Below are positions 35,827 through 50,079 of a DNA stretch of 64,000 nucleotides, piece after piece. The first letter of the stretch is position 1. The number at the start of each line of letters is the position of its first letter. The notes under the pieces are model-generated. The model was not told the DNA's origin, did no database searches, and was given only the letters and a program-made list of their open reading frames with translations. Both the position numbers and the translations under genes were made by a program. The DNA is from Loxodes magnus (Eukaryota; Ciliophora; Karyorelictea; Loxodida; Loxodidae), in assembly GCA_946699065.1 (NCBI GenBank), contig CAMPDV010001199.1, positions 62,001-126,000 of the forward strand, written 5' to 3'.

Positions 35827-36905
35827 ATGGAAAATTAAGAAAAACTATTTATTAAAAGTATTTTTATGGAAACTCTTAAGACAAAGAAATGCTTTCCTAG
35901 GCAGGATAACTCTTCTACTTTTTAGAAATCCTACCCAGCTGGTGTTTTTTTAATACTTGCAAATAAAATCAACTATGATCAAACTAATGATAATTCATTA
36001 ATATTTTAGACTAAATATTGAATGACATTAGGGTTCAATTTTATCGGTGTCAGTAACAAATGAACTGAAATAAATCTTATCAGGAAGTTTTGATGAGACA
36101 ATAAAGATATGGAACTTTACAACTGGCTAGTTAAAGAGTATTTTGTAAGGACAATATTTCTGTATTTTCTGTAGCGATATCAAGTGACTAGAAATGAATT
36201 GTATAAGGTAGTGTTGATAATGCCATTAAAATATGAGATTTTACAACTGATTAGTATAAAAGTACTTTGTAAGGACATACTAGTTCTGTATTTTCTGTAT
36301 TTTTTTCCTCTAAAAGTTACTGAATCGTATCGAGTAATTCTGATTATACGATAAAGATATGGAACTTTACAACCGGTTATTGTAAGAATACTTCGTAGGG
36401 AAAAAAATTTTATATTATCTGTAGAAATATCAAATGACATGAAATGAATCGTAGGGTTAGTGGTGGATGAGGTTCTGATAATGTAATAAAGATATGAGAC
36501 TTTACAAATGGCTATTTAAAAAGAGTTTTGAGAGGACATAATTATTATGTAATTTCTGCAGCGATATCAAGGAACCAGAAATGAATCGTATCAGGAAGTT
36601 TAGATTATACGATAAAGATTAGGGATTTCTCATCCGGTCAATTAATCAAACTCTTAAGGGTCATTCAATTGGTGTATCAAGTATTCAAATTAGTAATGAT
36701 TCAAGTGTAATATATTCTGAATCTAATGACAGAAAAATAGGATATAGACTCCAGTTCGTTTAATGCATATAGACTCTTTAGGGACACTGATAGTATATTC
36801 GAACTTTAGCATTGAGTAAGGACAATATATAAATAGTATCTGGAGCCGAGAACAATAAGGTGAGAAAGTGGAAGATAGCGAAATGAGAGAAATTATAAAT
36901 TTTTA
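35827..36905 (+). pseudogene. WD40-repeat pseudogene
   Basis: WD40 repeats spread over more than one frame. SVSVTNELKQILSGSFDETI and KIWNFTTGQLKSILQGQ near 36040-36140 are followed by NAIKIWDFTT near 36220 and YTIKIWNFTTGY near 36350, with frame changes between. A final run (SLDYTIK, GHSIGVSSIQISNDSS, VSGAENNKVRKWKIA) ends near 36880. At least four partial blades are visible. A 5' frame from ATG 35827 does not continue in the frame of the first blade. The pattern fits a decayed member of the WD40 families at 6-10, 46-48 and 50-51 kb; small introns are a less likely explanation because breaks fall inside blades. Confidence 0.65.
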
Positions 36906-38790
36906 AACTTTAGACTTTACAATTTAAGAAGTTAATTATTAAAATTAGGTAAAATTTACTAAACATTTAAGTTAGGTATTAAAGTTCTAAAGAACTATAC
37001 GTAGTTAAAATTATTGATCTTTAATCAAGGTTAAAGATTATAGTTAAGTATAAAGGTTTTTTAAGATTGAGTGATTTAATATTGAAGAGTTTTAAAATAA
37101 AATAAAGATTTTAAATTTAAGTTAGCTAACCTTTATAAAATAAAATATAAGTTTGAGATATTTATAATTTTTATCTTAAAAGCAATAGCTTAGAAATTAT
37201 ATATATTTAAGTGTTTGAAATGAAAGTATTAATTGGCTAGATTTTTTTAATGGTAAAAAAGAATAATTTATCTTTTTTGAAGTAAATAACGATTGTTATG
37301 TTAAAAATTAGTCAACTTTTATAGGCCTCTTTTCTTAGAATTTTACACTAATGAACATTTTTATGATGTAATTAAAAATAAATTTTAAATTTTTTAAGAA
37401 AAAATTTTATTTAATTTTTATAATTTATTTTATAATAAAAATTAAAAAAATGAAAGTTTTTTATTTAATTAAAATATTTAATAGCTTATTTTTTGAATCT
37501 TAAAATGATTTAATTCACTATTTTAATTTATATTAATTTTTTCCTTAAATATTTTACTTTTTTTAATGAAATTTTAAAATTTCTAAAATCTAATATAAAT
37601 TTAATTATTTAATTTATTAAAAAAATAATTATTTTAATCATTAAAATTTATTAAACTTAAAGTCATTAAAAAATAATAAGTTAAAAACATAAGAAAAATA
37701 GCTAGTTTTTTTATTAAATTAAAAGAATTGTTTTTACTCAATGTTTACTAGTGGAAGACATTTTAGAGACTGGTTAATATTTTAAATTACTGGATAAAAT
37801 AAAGGAAGTTGGGGAAATAAATTATATATATAAATTAAAGTATGATTTAGTGGTAAATTTTATTAAAAAAAATTAAAAAAGCTTAAGGATAAGAATTAAA
37901 ATTTTAAAGTTTTTATACTATCAAAATTAAAAACGAAAAGAAATTCTGTAATTCTTTTATTAAAAATAATATTATAATAGTACGAATTCATTTAATTTAG
38001 ATAAAGAGGATTTAAAAATCAATAGAAAAAACTAAAAAATAAAAATTTTGCTTTTTGCTATTCGTTTTATTCTAGACAAGATTTTGAGGACATAACTAAA
38101 AAAATTTATTTTCAAAATAAAAAATAGAAGTTATAATTAAAATTATTATAAATTATATAATAATAGTGCTAATTTTATTTTAAAAAAAATTTATTAAGAA
38201 GAATTATAAACAGTTTACTATTAAAAAAAATTTAATTAGATAAATCAGATCTTTTTGCAATATGTTTTTTATTATGGAAAAATTAAAATTTATAAAAGAT
38301 CAAGTTCAAAATTTTTATGTCAATATTATTTTAATTTAGAATATAAAAATTAAAAAGCTAAAGGGAATATAAAATTTTAGCAATTGTAAAAACTAAATAT
38401 AAGAAATAGTAAAAATTTGCTTTAATGATAAATAAAATAACTTAAAAATTTGAAAATTATTTAAAAGCAATTAAATATTTAACAAATTATCAAATATTTT
38501 AATTCATTTTTTCAAAATTGATTATGGAATTTTTCGCACTTTGAAAAAAATAAAAAAGTTAATAAATAAAGTTAAAAATTATATCTTAATTTAATCAATT
38601 TATAGAAAAAATTGTAATTCTCTTTAAAATAATTTTTTAGTGCTGATCATTTGAATAAAGAAAGATAAAAGTAGTACATATTAAATTGCTTTATTTTTTA
38701 CATTTATTCAAATAAAAAATGCTCATCTAAAAATGAAAAATTTTATAAGCATTCATTTTATTTAACTTTATAAATAAATAAAAAAATTTG
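36906..38790. other. AT-rich spacer
   Basis: Extremely AT-rich (A and T runs); nothing recognised. Confidence 0.5.
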
Positions 38791-38830
38791 ATTATAGAGC
38801 GCGTAGCATACCGTTGGTGCGCAGCTTTTT
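38791..38830 (+). repeat. 40-bp GC-rich element, copy 1
   Basis: A GC island in very AT-rich DNA: begins ATTATAGA, ends GTTGGTGCGCAGCTTTTT. The same 8-base head and 18-base tail, the same total length of 40 and a different 14-base centre occur at 48381-48420 (minus strand). A looser copy lies at 61731-61771. The centre can form a short ACC/GGT hairpin and the element ends in a T-run, so a small Pol III transcript or a protein-binding site are both possible. Confidence 0.6.
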
Positions 38831-39180
38831 ATAATAAAAGCATTAACATTTAAATTAAAAAAAATTTCTAAAAATTAAATAAAGAATTAACTAAATAAAA
38901 CTTAAAATGTTTTAAATAAAAAAATAACATTAAAAAATAAATTTACTATAAATTATTCATAAAATTAACAAAATTGTAATACTTTATAAAAGAAAAAATT
39001 AAAATAAATATAAAGTTAATAAATTTTTTAAGTTAAAAAAATAACAAAAAGAAGAAGCAATAAAATAAAAAATAAATGATCTAATATCGCATTTGCAACA
39101 GAAAAAGGAATAAAGTAAGCTAACTCTTGATTGCCTAAAATTATTAACATAATGTAAAATTAATTAATTAATGAACTAAG
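38831..39180. other. AT-rich spacer
   Basis: No gene or RNA seen between the GC-rich element and the RT fragment. Confidence 0.45.
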
Positions 39181-39540
39181 ACAAAATAAGATAGATATTA
39201 CCATAAAATATGAATTGGAAGGAGTAGCCGAAGAAATATGGAGGAGCACTAGCATATGCAGATGATTTACTTGGAGTTATTCATCCAGATAAACGGGAAT
39301 ATGATTTGCGTTATCTAAAAATTTATTGAAAAAAAATATATGGACATACTGATAAATAAAATGTATGATCTATAACGGAAACTCTTGAGGGAAGTTGAAA
39401 ATATTATAATTATCAAACAGAGAAAGAAAGAATAAAAGAATTTAAATGTTTAGGACACTGAATTTAAGAAAACATTTAATTCTAAAGCATCTCTTTAATT
39501 GAAGCATCTAAAATTTAGAATCAAATTTAATTTTGATTAT
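39181..39540 (+). pseudogene. reverse transcriptase fragment with YADD motif
   Basis: GGALAYADDLLGVIHPDK at about 39240-39295 contains the RT catalytic YADD box. Downstream, TEKERIKEFKCLGHWIQEN near 39420-39475 matches the conserved segment that follows motif C in LINE RTs (usually KYLG). A preceding segment (KYELEGVAEEI) is in another frame, two bases out, just before YGGALAYADD. The 5.76-kb LINEs have WADDLIL here instead, so this is debris of a different retroelement lineage. Confidence 0.6.
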
Positions 39541-40565
39541 TTTTTCTATAATTTCTGTTTAATATTATTCTTAAAAATATTTTTTAAATTCAACTTTATT
39601 TTTCTAACTATGCTAATATTTTTATTTTTTCTGCCAAACTTATCACGAAGAAGTTGAGTACTTTTATTTAATTAGTAAATCAGTTTTCATGAGTCAATTT
39701 TTAAATATTATCCTTTTAAATTTTAAGTTTTAATTCATCAAATTTTTTTTTAGTTTTTCCTAAAGATTATTAATAAAACTATTTACAATTATTAAATATT
39801 AATATGATCTTCTGATAAATTAGTTCACAATGAAATTATGTATCTTAATGTTTATTAATAGTTAAGCATAAATCTTAAGTTTGTATTCTTAATGACTATG
39901 ATAATTTTACATTCTCATTTGATTCCCAATTTCTATCTAATAAAGATTCTTATTTCTATCCTAAGTCTTATTAATGATATCTTACCTTTTTAAAGATATT
40001 TTGTGTCCTTTGATGTGAATTTCAGCAGGCTATTAATTTTTTAGCTAAAAGAATGGTTTTGCGTAATGAATTAACATTATAGTTAATTATCTTATGATTA
40101 TAAGTAATAAAATGAATAAAAATATGTAAAATAAAGATTATTTTTAGAATTTAATAAGCTATAAGCATTAAAAATTAAATAGTTATTATTATAATTTTTT
40201 AATTATTTTAAAACATTTATTAAAAAAGAGTTTATATGAGAATTGATGCTCTTATTAGTAATAAATAAAATATTATAAGCAATTTTATATTTAAATCATA
40301 AATAAAAATAATTATTTTCTTAGATTATTATCAATATTTTCGTTTTTAATAGGATAGTATACCAAATATTATAAGTAATAACTTAAAATATCTAAATTTC
40401 AAATACATTTTTATAATTTAATTATCTTAAAACATGCTAAAGAAAATCTATTCTTTTATACTAGATTTAAATTATAATAAGTGATTAAACAATCCATAAA
40501 TGTCTAGTTTTGTTATTTAATAAAAAGTTTTAAACATTTATTGCTTTAAATGTTATTTTTTAAGT
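39541..40565. other. AT-rich spacer
   Basis: No supported feature; strongly AT-rich. Confidence 0.45.
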
Positions 40566-41040
40566 ATGGCTCACTTGAAAGAAACATCACATCATACCTG
40601 CTCATTTCAATCAGGTAGGATTTTAGGCAATAGATATTAATATAATGTTCATAGAGGAACCAACTTTAGAGCTTCTTATGTACTTATTTCATTTGAAAAA
40701 ATTAAGTAGATTTACTTAATTAAATGAAAACCTTCTTAGTAAAAACATCCATAAAATGTTAGCATTGAATTTTGGTAATATCTCAAAAATAAAAAGAAGT
40801 TTTGTTGATATTGAATAATGAATATGTTAAAGCAATAATAGAAGACTCAAAAGTAAGTCTTTATTGGTTTCTAGATGAAGAAAATTTAGACAATAAAGAG
40901 ATAAAAAATTGCAATAGGATGAGTGTTTTAAAAAGAATAAATAGTGATAAATTTATTAAAGATAAAGCTATTTATAATTTATTATTAATATATTAAAAAA
41001 TATTAAAAACAATTAATAAAACTTAATTTGATAAATCCAT
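40566..41040 (+). CDS. small unidentified protein, one frame change
   Basis: From ATG 40566 the frame reads a basic, Cys/His-containing N-terminus (HHTCSFQSGRILGNRYQYN), then LISFEKIKQIYLIKWKP with Trp encoded by TGA. Near 40800 the protein-like frame moves by one: NNEYVKAIIEDSKVSLYWFL and LDEENLDNKEIKN follow and run to a TGA near 41050. Together these would give about 155 residues. No family recognised. The frame change could be a short intron or a mutation. Confidence 0.4.
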
Positions 41041-42129
41041 TTAATTAGATTGATTAAATTATGCTATTAAATAGTGGAAAACTATATTTTAAAATAAAAT
41101 ATTTATAGTGTAAAAAATAATAAAATTTATAATATTATTATAGCTTTTATATTTAAATTAATTTTAATTAAAATTATTATTATAATCGCAGCAATGGATA
41201 ATGCTAAAGAAAATTAATAAAATTGGTATTTCAATCATAACTTAGTTTTATAGTAGAGCAGATAAAAATAAATCTAATAAATTTTTGATATTAAAGGATG
41301 TTAAAGTTTCTTTCATAATTAAAGAAAAAAATAAGATAATGTAATGAAAATATATGATATATAAAATTTAACAATAAATAAATTTAAAATAATATAATAT
41401 TCTAAATAGATATAAAATAATTAGTATTAGATATTATAAAAACATATTAATCAGTTTAAAAAATTCCATTTTTAAAAATTAATGTATATTAAATCAATAA
41501 CCTAGAAGTTTAAATCAAACAATTTTACTAGAAAAGTTTAAACTAGAACATTTAAACGAAAAACTATTCTACTGGAAATAGACTCTATTAAAATAAATTA
41601 AACTATGAAAAAATTAGTTTAGAATTATTAAAGAGAAAATCATATTCTTAATATATTTTTTAATTAAATCTAATTAAAAAAATACAGATTAAATTAAGGC
41701 TTCGAAATATCTTTTTTGATAAAATAAAATGAAGTAATTTATACTTGACATTTTTTAATTTAAAATTTAGAAAAAAGATGCAAAATATAGCTATTGTTAC
41801 AAAAAATAAAGGCTAGTATAAAGAATAAACAAAAAATGAGTAAAAAGTCAAAAAAAATAAACAAAAGGCTTTATATGATTGATTCCATGAGCTTGAAAAA
41901 AATAGTTCTGTTTTGTGTACATAAAAAGATAAAAGCAAAATTAAATAAAAAAAATTACTTTTCTCATAAATCTGAAAAATAAATAAAAAAATCAATTAAA
42001 ATTTGGAAATAAAATAAAACGAACTAAATCAAGAAAATAAAATTTCTGATTGAAAAAATCTTTGTAAATTAGCAAAAGTACTAAATAACTAGTATAAATG
42101 ATTTTTAATGTTAAAAAGATGTTTTTAAA
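41041..42129. other. AT-rich spacer
   Basis: A Lys-rich forward frame around 41790-41990 reflects the A-rich composition and is not called. Nothing else seen. Confidence 0.4.
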
Positions 42130-43584
42130 TTTTTATTTAAGTTTAGTATTAGCATTTTAATTTGCCTGATTCTATTTTCATTTAGGAGAATTAAAATTCT
42201 AAAATTTTCTAGTCTTATTTTAATCTAAGTTCTTTAAATTTCTATCACATCATTTAATTGATAAGTCACGATTTCAGTCTTAATTTTTTCAATGTTCATT
42301 TGAATTTTCTTTATTTAATTATCTTATGATTAGCCATCAAACTTTCTTTTGTTAAGACTTTATTTTGAGTAAATTACTTCCATAAGCATATTGTTTCTTA
42401 AAATAGTTGAACAAGATAAATCATCAATCATCTTTCTCTATCTGAAAAATGTGAATTATCTCATCATACTTGTTGAATTTTTTATTCATTTTGTCACATT
42501 AATTATATACAAGTTTATTTTCCTTTTCGATTATTTGAGATGCAGTCCTAACTATCTTGAAGTTTTTGCCTTTATTTGATGATGAAGATTCCGTTGACTT
42601 TTGCTTTTTCTCTTTTAATCTGGTTTATCATCTTCTTTTCTTGCTAGGATTTTATGTTTCTTTATTTTTCATTTTCCTGGATCTTAGCATTAACTTTTTA
42701 CAGTTTAATAATACATTAATTCTTTAATAATTTTTTGATTACTTCCTTATGAAACTCTGTTGTTTATTCAAATTACTTGTAATATGGCCGTCAATTAAAA
42801 ATTTTGTAACTATATCAAAATATAGTGATTTAAGCCAATATCAACCTTATAGAAAATTCAAGTATTCAAATTATATCAAATATTTTTCAACAATAATCAA
42901 ATAATTTTTAACTATTTTTGAAGGAAAACTTATGATGTAGAACAATAATCTATTTATAAATTAATTTACTGAGTAGTTGATAAATTACATATTAAATCTA
43001 ATTTTTAATTAAAAATATTTAGCTCATTTATATAAGCATAGAACCACTTAATAAATCTTCAAACTTAATTTTCCTCTTTACAATTTATTGAAACTATAGA
43101 TTGATAGTTAATCAAAAATTTATGATGACATTTTATAATATTGATAGGATATTAAATTTTAAAGGTATTTTAAATATTCAATGATTTTACCATATTATTT
43201 AATAACATTACATCTTTATGCAATTTCTTTCTTCCTTATTTAATTCCTTCAACTTTCAAGAAATCATCATCTGAAATTGTATTATTAGCAAGATTAACTA
43301 TTTATGCTTTTTCTGGAGAAAGAAGATTTTTTAGAGATTACTTAAATTCTAATTCGACTGCAAAATATTGCTTTTATAAATTGGCTTCTATTTTCTACCA
43401 GAAAAGTTTAAGTCATTTTCACTGAAAAAAGCATACTTACTGGAATGTTTTATCCTAACTCTTAACATTTTGCAGTTTTTGATGGAAATTTCAGCTAGTT
43501 TATTAGGAACTTAATATGCTTAAAAATCTAAGACATTTTAATTATAATCATTTTATTGTTTTCTGCACTTTCTATTTTTTCCAT
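42130..43584 (-). CDS. unidentified minus-strand gene, multi-segment
   Basis: Protein-like minus-strand segments in successive frames: MEKIES at ATG 43584; QAYQVPNKLAEISIKNCKM near 43510; NLLSPEKAQIVNLANNTI and SDDDFLKVEGIKQGRKKLHK near 43320-43220; a basic, Ser-rich NLS-like stretch (NPSKKRR and EKKQKSTESSSSNKG) near 42650-42560; and a coiled-coil-like tail (MNIEKIKTEIVTYQLNDVIE) near 42290-42230. The frame changes at least twice, so introns or decay must be assumed. Composition suggests a nuclear, charged protein; family unknown. Confidence 0.35.
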
Positions 43585-44978
43585 TTTCAACTTCGTGAAG
43601 ATACTACTAATTTTTTTCTTTAAAATATTTATCTATTAATAAATATAAGATTAAATATCATATTTATTCAAAAATTTTTGAGATATATCACCCTTATCTA
43701 TACTTAATAAAAAAAATAACTAACTCTTATATCTTAGACTAAAAATTATCCAAAAATATTGTAAAGTTTCAAGCTGGTTTGTAAATTTTTTACACAAAAA
43801 TTTCAAGTAAGAGTCTTTATATTTTCTTTTATAAATTTGTCTTAAAATTCTTTGTTTTTCGTTTGTTATCTAAAAAATTTTTAGTAGATTTAATTTTCTG
43901 AAACAAAGAAAAATTACTTTGATCTTTAATATTTTTAAAACTCTTTCTCTTAATATATTTTATCTTTTAAATTTTCTGCATACATTTCATTTTTCGAAGA
44001 AAAAATGCTTTTATCTTGAATATTAGCCTGATTTTTTAAAAGTTTTAGTCCGTCCGAAAATTTTCCTGTAGTGAAAACGCTGAGCAAAAACAAAATAAAC
44101 TTTTTGACATTTTTATGCAGCTTATTAAATTTAAAAAAACCATAACTTTCTCAAAAAAAATTCAATCTATTTTAAAAAATTGTATCATTTTAATTATCTT
44201 TTTATTTTTCGTTTCAATTATTTTTATTATTAAGTTTTTCAATACTTTTAACCATTTATAAAAATTCCTTTATCATTTTTTTTATTTTTACTTTATTCTG
44301 AAAATTTTAAACCTTTTCACCCAAACTTTATTTTCAAATTTTTTTCCTTTCACACTATTCCTTCTTATTCAAATTTTATAACCCTTTTTTAAAAAAGCCT
44401 TTTCAAAAAAATTAATTCCGTTTAATAAAATTTTATTACCAACACCCACTAACACCTTTAAAAAATTTTAGTCCCTTCTCAAATCCCCATCCAGCTCTAC
44501 ACTTTCTTTGCCATCACAAAAAATTCCCTATAGTACTAATCGCTGAGCAAAAACAAATTTTTTATTTTCACAATTCTTATACTCTTAACCATTTATCACA
44601 AAATAATAAATTTAATTAATTAAAAAATTAATTAAATCAAATTAAAATCAAATAATTAACTTTTATTCACCCTTTCAAAACTTTTTTATTTATTAACTAA
44701 TATTAACACAAATAAATCTATTATAAATAACTCATACAAAAATATCAAAAAATAACTATAATAAAAATTAATATAAGATAACCATTAAATTCATACCATT
44801 CGAAGTAATAAATATTTAAATCAAAAAGAAATATTTAAATTAAATCAAATCAAATTATTAACTCCTATCCAGCTTGAACTTATTCACTCAAAAATAAAAA
44901 ATTATAAACATTAAAATTATCAATATAAACCTATATCACTTTATTTAATAAACACTTCTACTTTAAAAATGTTTTCCA
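43585..44978. other. AT-rich spacer with a 17-bp word repeated
   Basis: T/C-rich DNA without a supported gene. CGCTGAGCAAAAACAAA occurs at 44078-44094 and 44541-44557, each preceded by a TTCC-x-x-TAGT word, 463 bp apart. Confidence 0.5.
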
Positions 44979-45268
44979 TTTTATACTCTTTTATACTCTT
45001 TTATACTCTTTTATACTCTTTTATACTCTTTTATACTCTTTTATACTCTTTTATACTCTTTTATACTCTTTTATACTCTTTTATACTCTTTTATACTCTT
45101 TTATACTCTTTTATACTCTTTTATACTCTTTTATACTCTTTTATACTCTTTTATACTCTTTTATACTCTTTTATACTCTTTTATACTCTTTTATACTCTT
45201 TTATACTCTTTTATACTCTTTTATACTCTTTTATACTCTTTTATACTCTTTTATACTCTTTTATACTC
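44979..45268 (+). repeat. perfect minisatellite (TTTTATACTC)29
   Basis: Twenty-nine uninterrupted copies of the 10-base unit TTTTATACTC without a single mismatch, 290 bp in all. Because 10 is not a multiple of 3, it produces a spurious hydrophobic 10-residue-periodic reading frame; it is not a gene. Perfect identity implies very recent expansion or strong homogenisation. Confidence 0.97.
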
Positions 45269-45874
45269 TACTCTCAATAACTTCACAACATATAATCATA
45301 ATCAAAATCATAATCAAATTTTGAATTACTTTAATAATCCTAAATTAAAAAATTAAAAATAACTAAAAATTAAATATTTTATACTTATATATAATTAATC
45401 ACACACAAACACTTAAATTCAAACACTTACCAGTCTCTTAATATTATCATACTATTTTTAATTAATAGTAAGTTAAAACATTTTAAAATAATAACAATTA
45501 ACATAAATTAATGTCTTAAACATATTTACATACATTATCATATCACTTTAAATAAATAATTATTTTAACTTTTTTAATGCCTTTAAAATCACATCCTTTA
45601 AACTTCCAAATTATTATAAATTCTTATATTACACATTTATACTTAATGACTTCCTAATACTATAAAATATTAATAATATATTTATCAACTTCTTTTAAAT
45701 TTAAATACTTAACTTTTATTTAAGTTTAAATCTACTTAGTACTCTCAAAATATTCCACAATTTCCCTCCAAACTCTTCCTCTCCTCCTCACCCACTCTTG
45801 TCCCCTCAAAACTATTCTCCTTTATAACTCTCCAATCCCCTCAATCATAAGTCTTTACACATTCATATTAAAAT
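45269..45874. other. AT-rich spacer
   Basis: Lies between the minisatellite and the 3' end of the kinase-WD40 gene; becomes C/T-rich on the + strand near 45760-45870. No gene seen. Confidence 0.45.
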
Positions 45875-47938
<2,064 letters not shown>

Positions 47939-48380
47939 TTATAATTGATGAAAATGATTACTTTTAAAGGTATTAAATATAAGAAATGATTAGTAATATT
48001 AATAGTTTATAAGAGTTACTTATTATTTATACATTAATATAGCTATTTTATTTAAATACTAATATATTTAATTATATAGTAAATTTAAGTAATATAAATA
48101 AGATATAATCATATTTATTAAATAAGATAGTTTAAATAAACTAATTATATTATATCAGTCAAAGCTTTATCAAGAACTAAATTATTACAAATTCAAATTA
48201 CTAAGATATCTAAGAAAAATTAACTAAGCTTCAAATCAAGATCTAATCAAGCGTAGATAGATAGAAGACAGAAGAACAAGAGATCATGTAGAGGAAAATT
48301 TGCAAGATATGTAACTAATAAGAGAATATTTCTATTACCTAAAGGCTTAATTGAAGAAACAGATATATATTGAGATATAG
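47939..48380. other. AT-rich 5' flank of the kinase-WD40 gene
   Basis: No gene or RNA recognised; probable promoter region of the minus-strand gene. Confidence 0.45.
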
Positions 48381-48420
48381 AAAAAGCTGCGCACCAACGA
48401 GGTGGTATGCGGTCTATAAT
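48381..48420 (-). repeat. 40-bp GC-rich element, copy 2
   Basis: Minus-strand copy of the element at 38791-38830: same ATTATAGA head, same 18-base tail and length of 40, with a different centre that gives an ACCA/TGGT hairpin. Confidence 0.6.
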
Positions 48421-48539
48421 AAATTTATAATTGATTATAATATATATAAGATTATAAAACTAAAAACAGAAATCTTAATTATTTTAAGAAATTATAGAAA
48501 CTATACTAGCATTTTTAAATTATTAATTTGAATGTTAAA

Positions 48540-49110
48540 GAAAGCAAAGAATTACTACGATTAGTTTAAAATGAAATAAGACAAAAATTTTATTTAGATC
48601 TAATAAGAAGAACGAACTTAATGCCTACAGCATGTTTATATGTAGATGAAATTGACAATAACACCTACTAATTTCCAATTTACACTTAGTCTAATCTTAA
48701 CAAACATATGGTAAGAGAGATTGTATCGATTTATAAGCTTAGAACATTTTCCTATAACTTCTATTATGATTTGCTGTAAAGGTTTTATAATATTTAAAGC
48801 TCTGAAACATGTTTTTGTGGAGACCTTTGAAACTTTTAAACATATTCCGACATGTGAGGTCTTGAAAGAGTTAAATTAAGAATTTAAAGACTTAAAAAAC
48901 TATAATTTATTAAGCTCTTAACCTATAACCAAAAATATTTAAATGAGAACTTTACAAATATTCAGCAATTCAAGAAAATTGACCTTAGAATCAAGATTTT
49001 TCATAAAATACTGCTCAGAAGAAGAATAGAAATCATTGAATATAAAGATTAGTTTGAAAAAAAGCTTCTATTTTAAAAAAGTGAAGATAAATCAACACAT
49101 TAACTGATAA
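48540..49110 (+). pseudogene. LINE ORF2 C-terminal fragment
   Basis: NKHMVREIVSIYKLRTFSYN near 48690-48750 aligns with NKQYRREIISIYKLRTQTYN in the full-length LINE ORF2. It continues through a CFCG motif near 48810 in place of CMCG and a tail SRFFIKYCSEEEQKS corresponding to the KIFHKKLMTRRLEIL segment. The rest of the zinc motif is lost (Cys/His positions replaced). This is an old 5'-truncated relative of the same clade. Confidence 0.65.
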
Positions 49111-50079
49111 AAAGAAGAGTTACTATAAAATTTATACAAGAGTAGAAAAGCTGAGAGAGTCCAAAATTAAAACTTTTTATTACTATAAATAATATAGTAT
49201 AGACATTCTTAGTAAATGTAAATTTAAATTTTAATAATTAAACTTTAATTTTAAACATATTAAAAATATTTAAGCTTAGAAATAGCAATAATATATACTT
49301 CTAAAATATTTATATTCTTATGAAAAAATGATTAAATAATTAAAAGAATTAAATATAAAATAATTATAAATCTAAATTTTTTATCAAATTATTATTAACT
49401 TTACTTATTAGATTTTAAAAGAAATAATTAACTTAAATTACTTTATTAACTTTTAAAATTTTTATAAATAGATATCTTTTTATAATTTTGAACGTAAAAA
49501 AATATAAGTAATATAAATCTTTCAAACTCTTAATTAATTAAAAACTTTTTCTAAATTAAATTTGTTTATTCCAAACTGAAATTTTTATAAACCATAAAAA
49601 AATCTATTATAGTATAAAACTTAGGAAAAAAGGCCTAACATTTTTAGATATTTTTATTTATAATAATAAATAAGTAACATCAAATTAAATGATTTTACCT
49701 TTCTTAACTTTTAAATAAAATTTATATATTAATACTCTATATCTTTAAGTCTAATTATAATCCTATATATATTTACTTACTAAATGCTAATAATTTAGAT
49801 AATTTAAATATTTTATTTTTATAAATTTATTATGTATACTATGTCAAGCTCAAATTGAAGAAATATTTCATATATTATAAAATTTTTAAATTTAAACTAC
49901 TAAATGATAAAAGGAATTTTTTACTTTATTATAGCCTTTAATCTTAAGTGAATATCTTTACTTTTATTAACTTTTTATATTTTGAAATTTTTATAAATAG
50001 CTTAGATGCTAAAAAGAATCTACTTAGTTTTAGAATTAACTTCTAAAATTGTAAAATATAAAACTTAAAATTACTTTCA
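49111..50079. other. AT-rich spacer
   Basis: No gene or RNA seen. Confidence 0.45.

Noticed and set aside
41794..41995. Overlapping Lys-rich (+) and Phe/Ser-rich (-) ORFs
   Set aside because: Mutual shadows in A-rich sequence; no domain, no extension on either side.
44969..45280. Hydrophobic repetitive ORF (LYSFILFYTL repeats)
   Set aside because: It is the translation of the (TTTTATACTC)29 minisatellite; the 10-residue period follows from three 10-base units.
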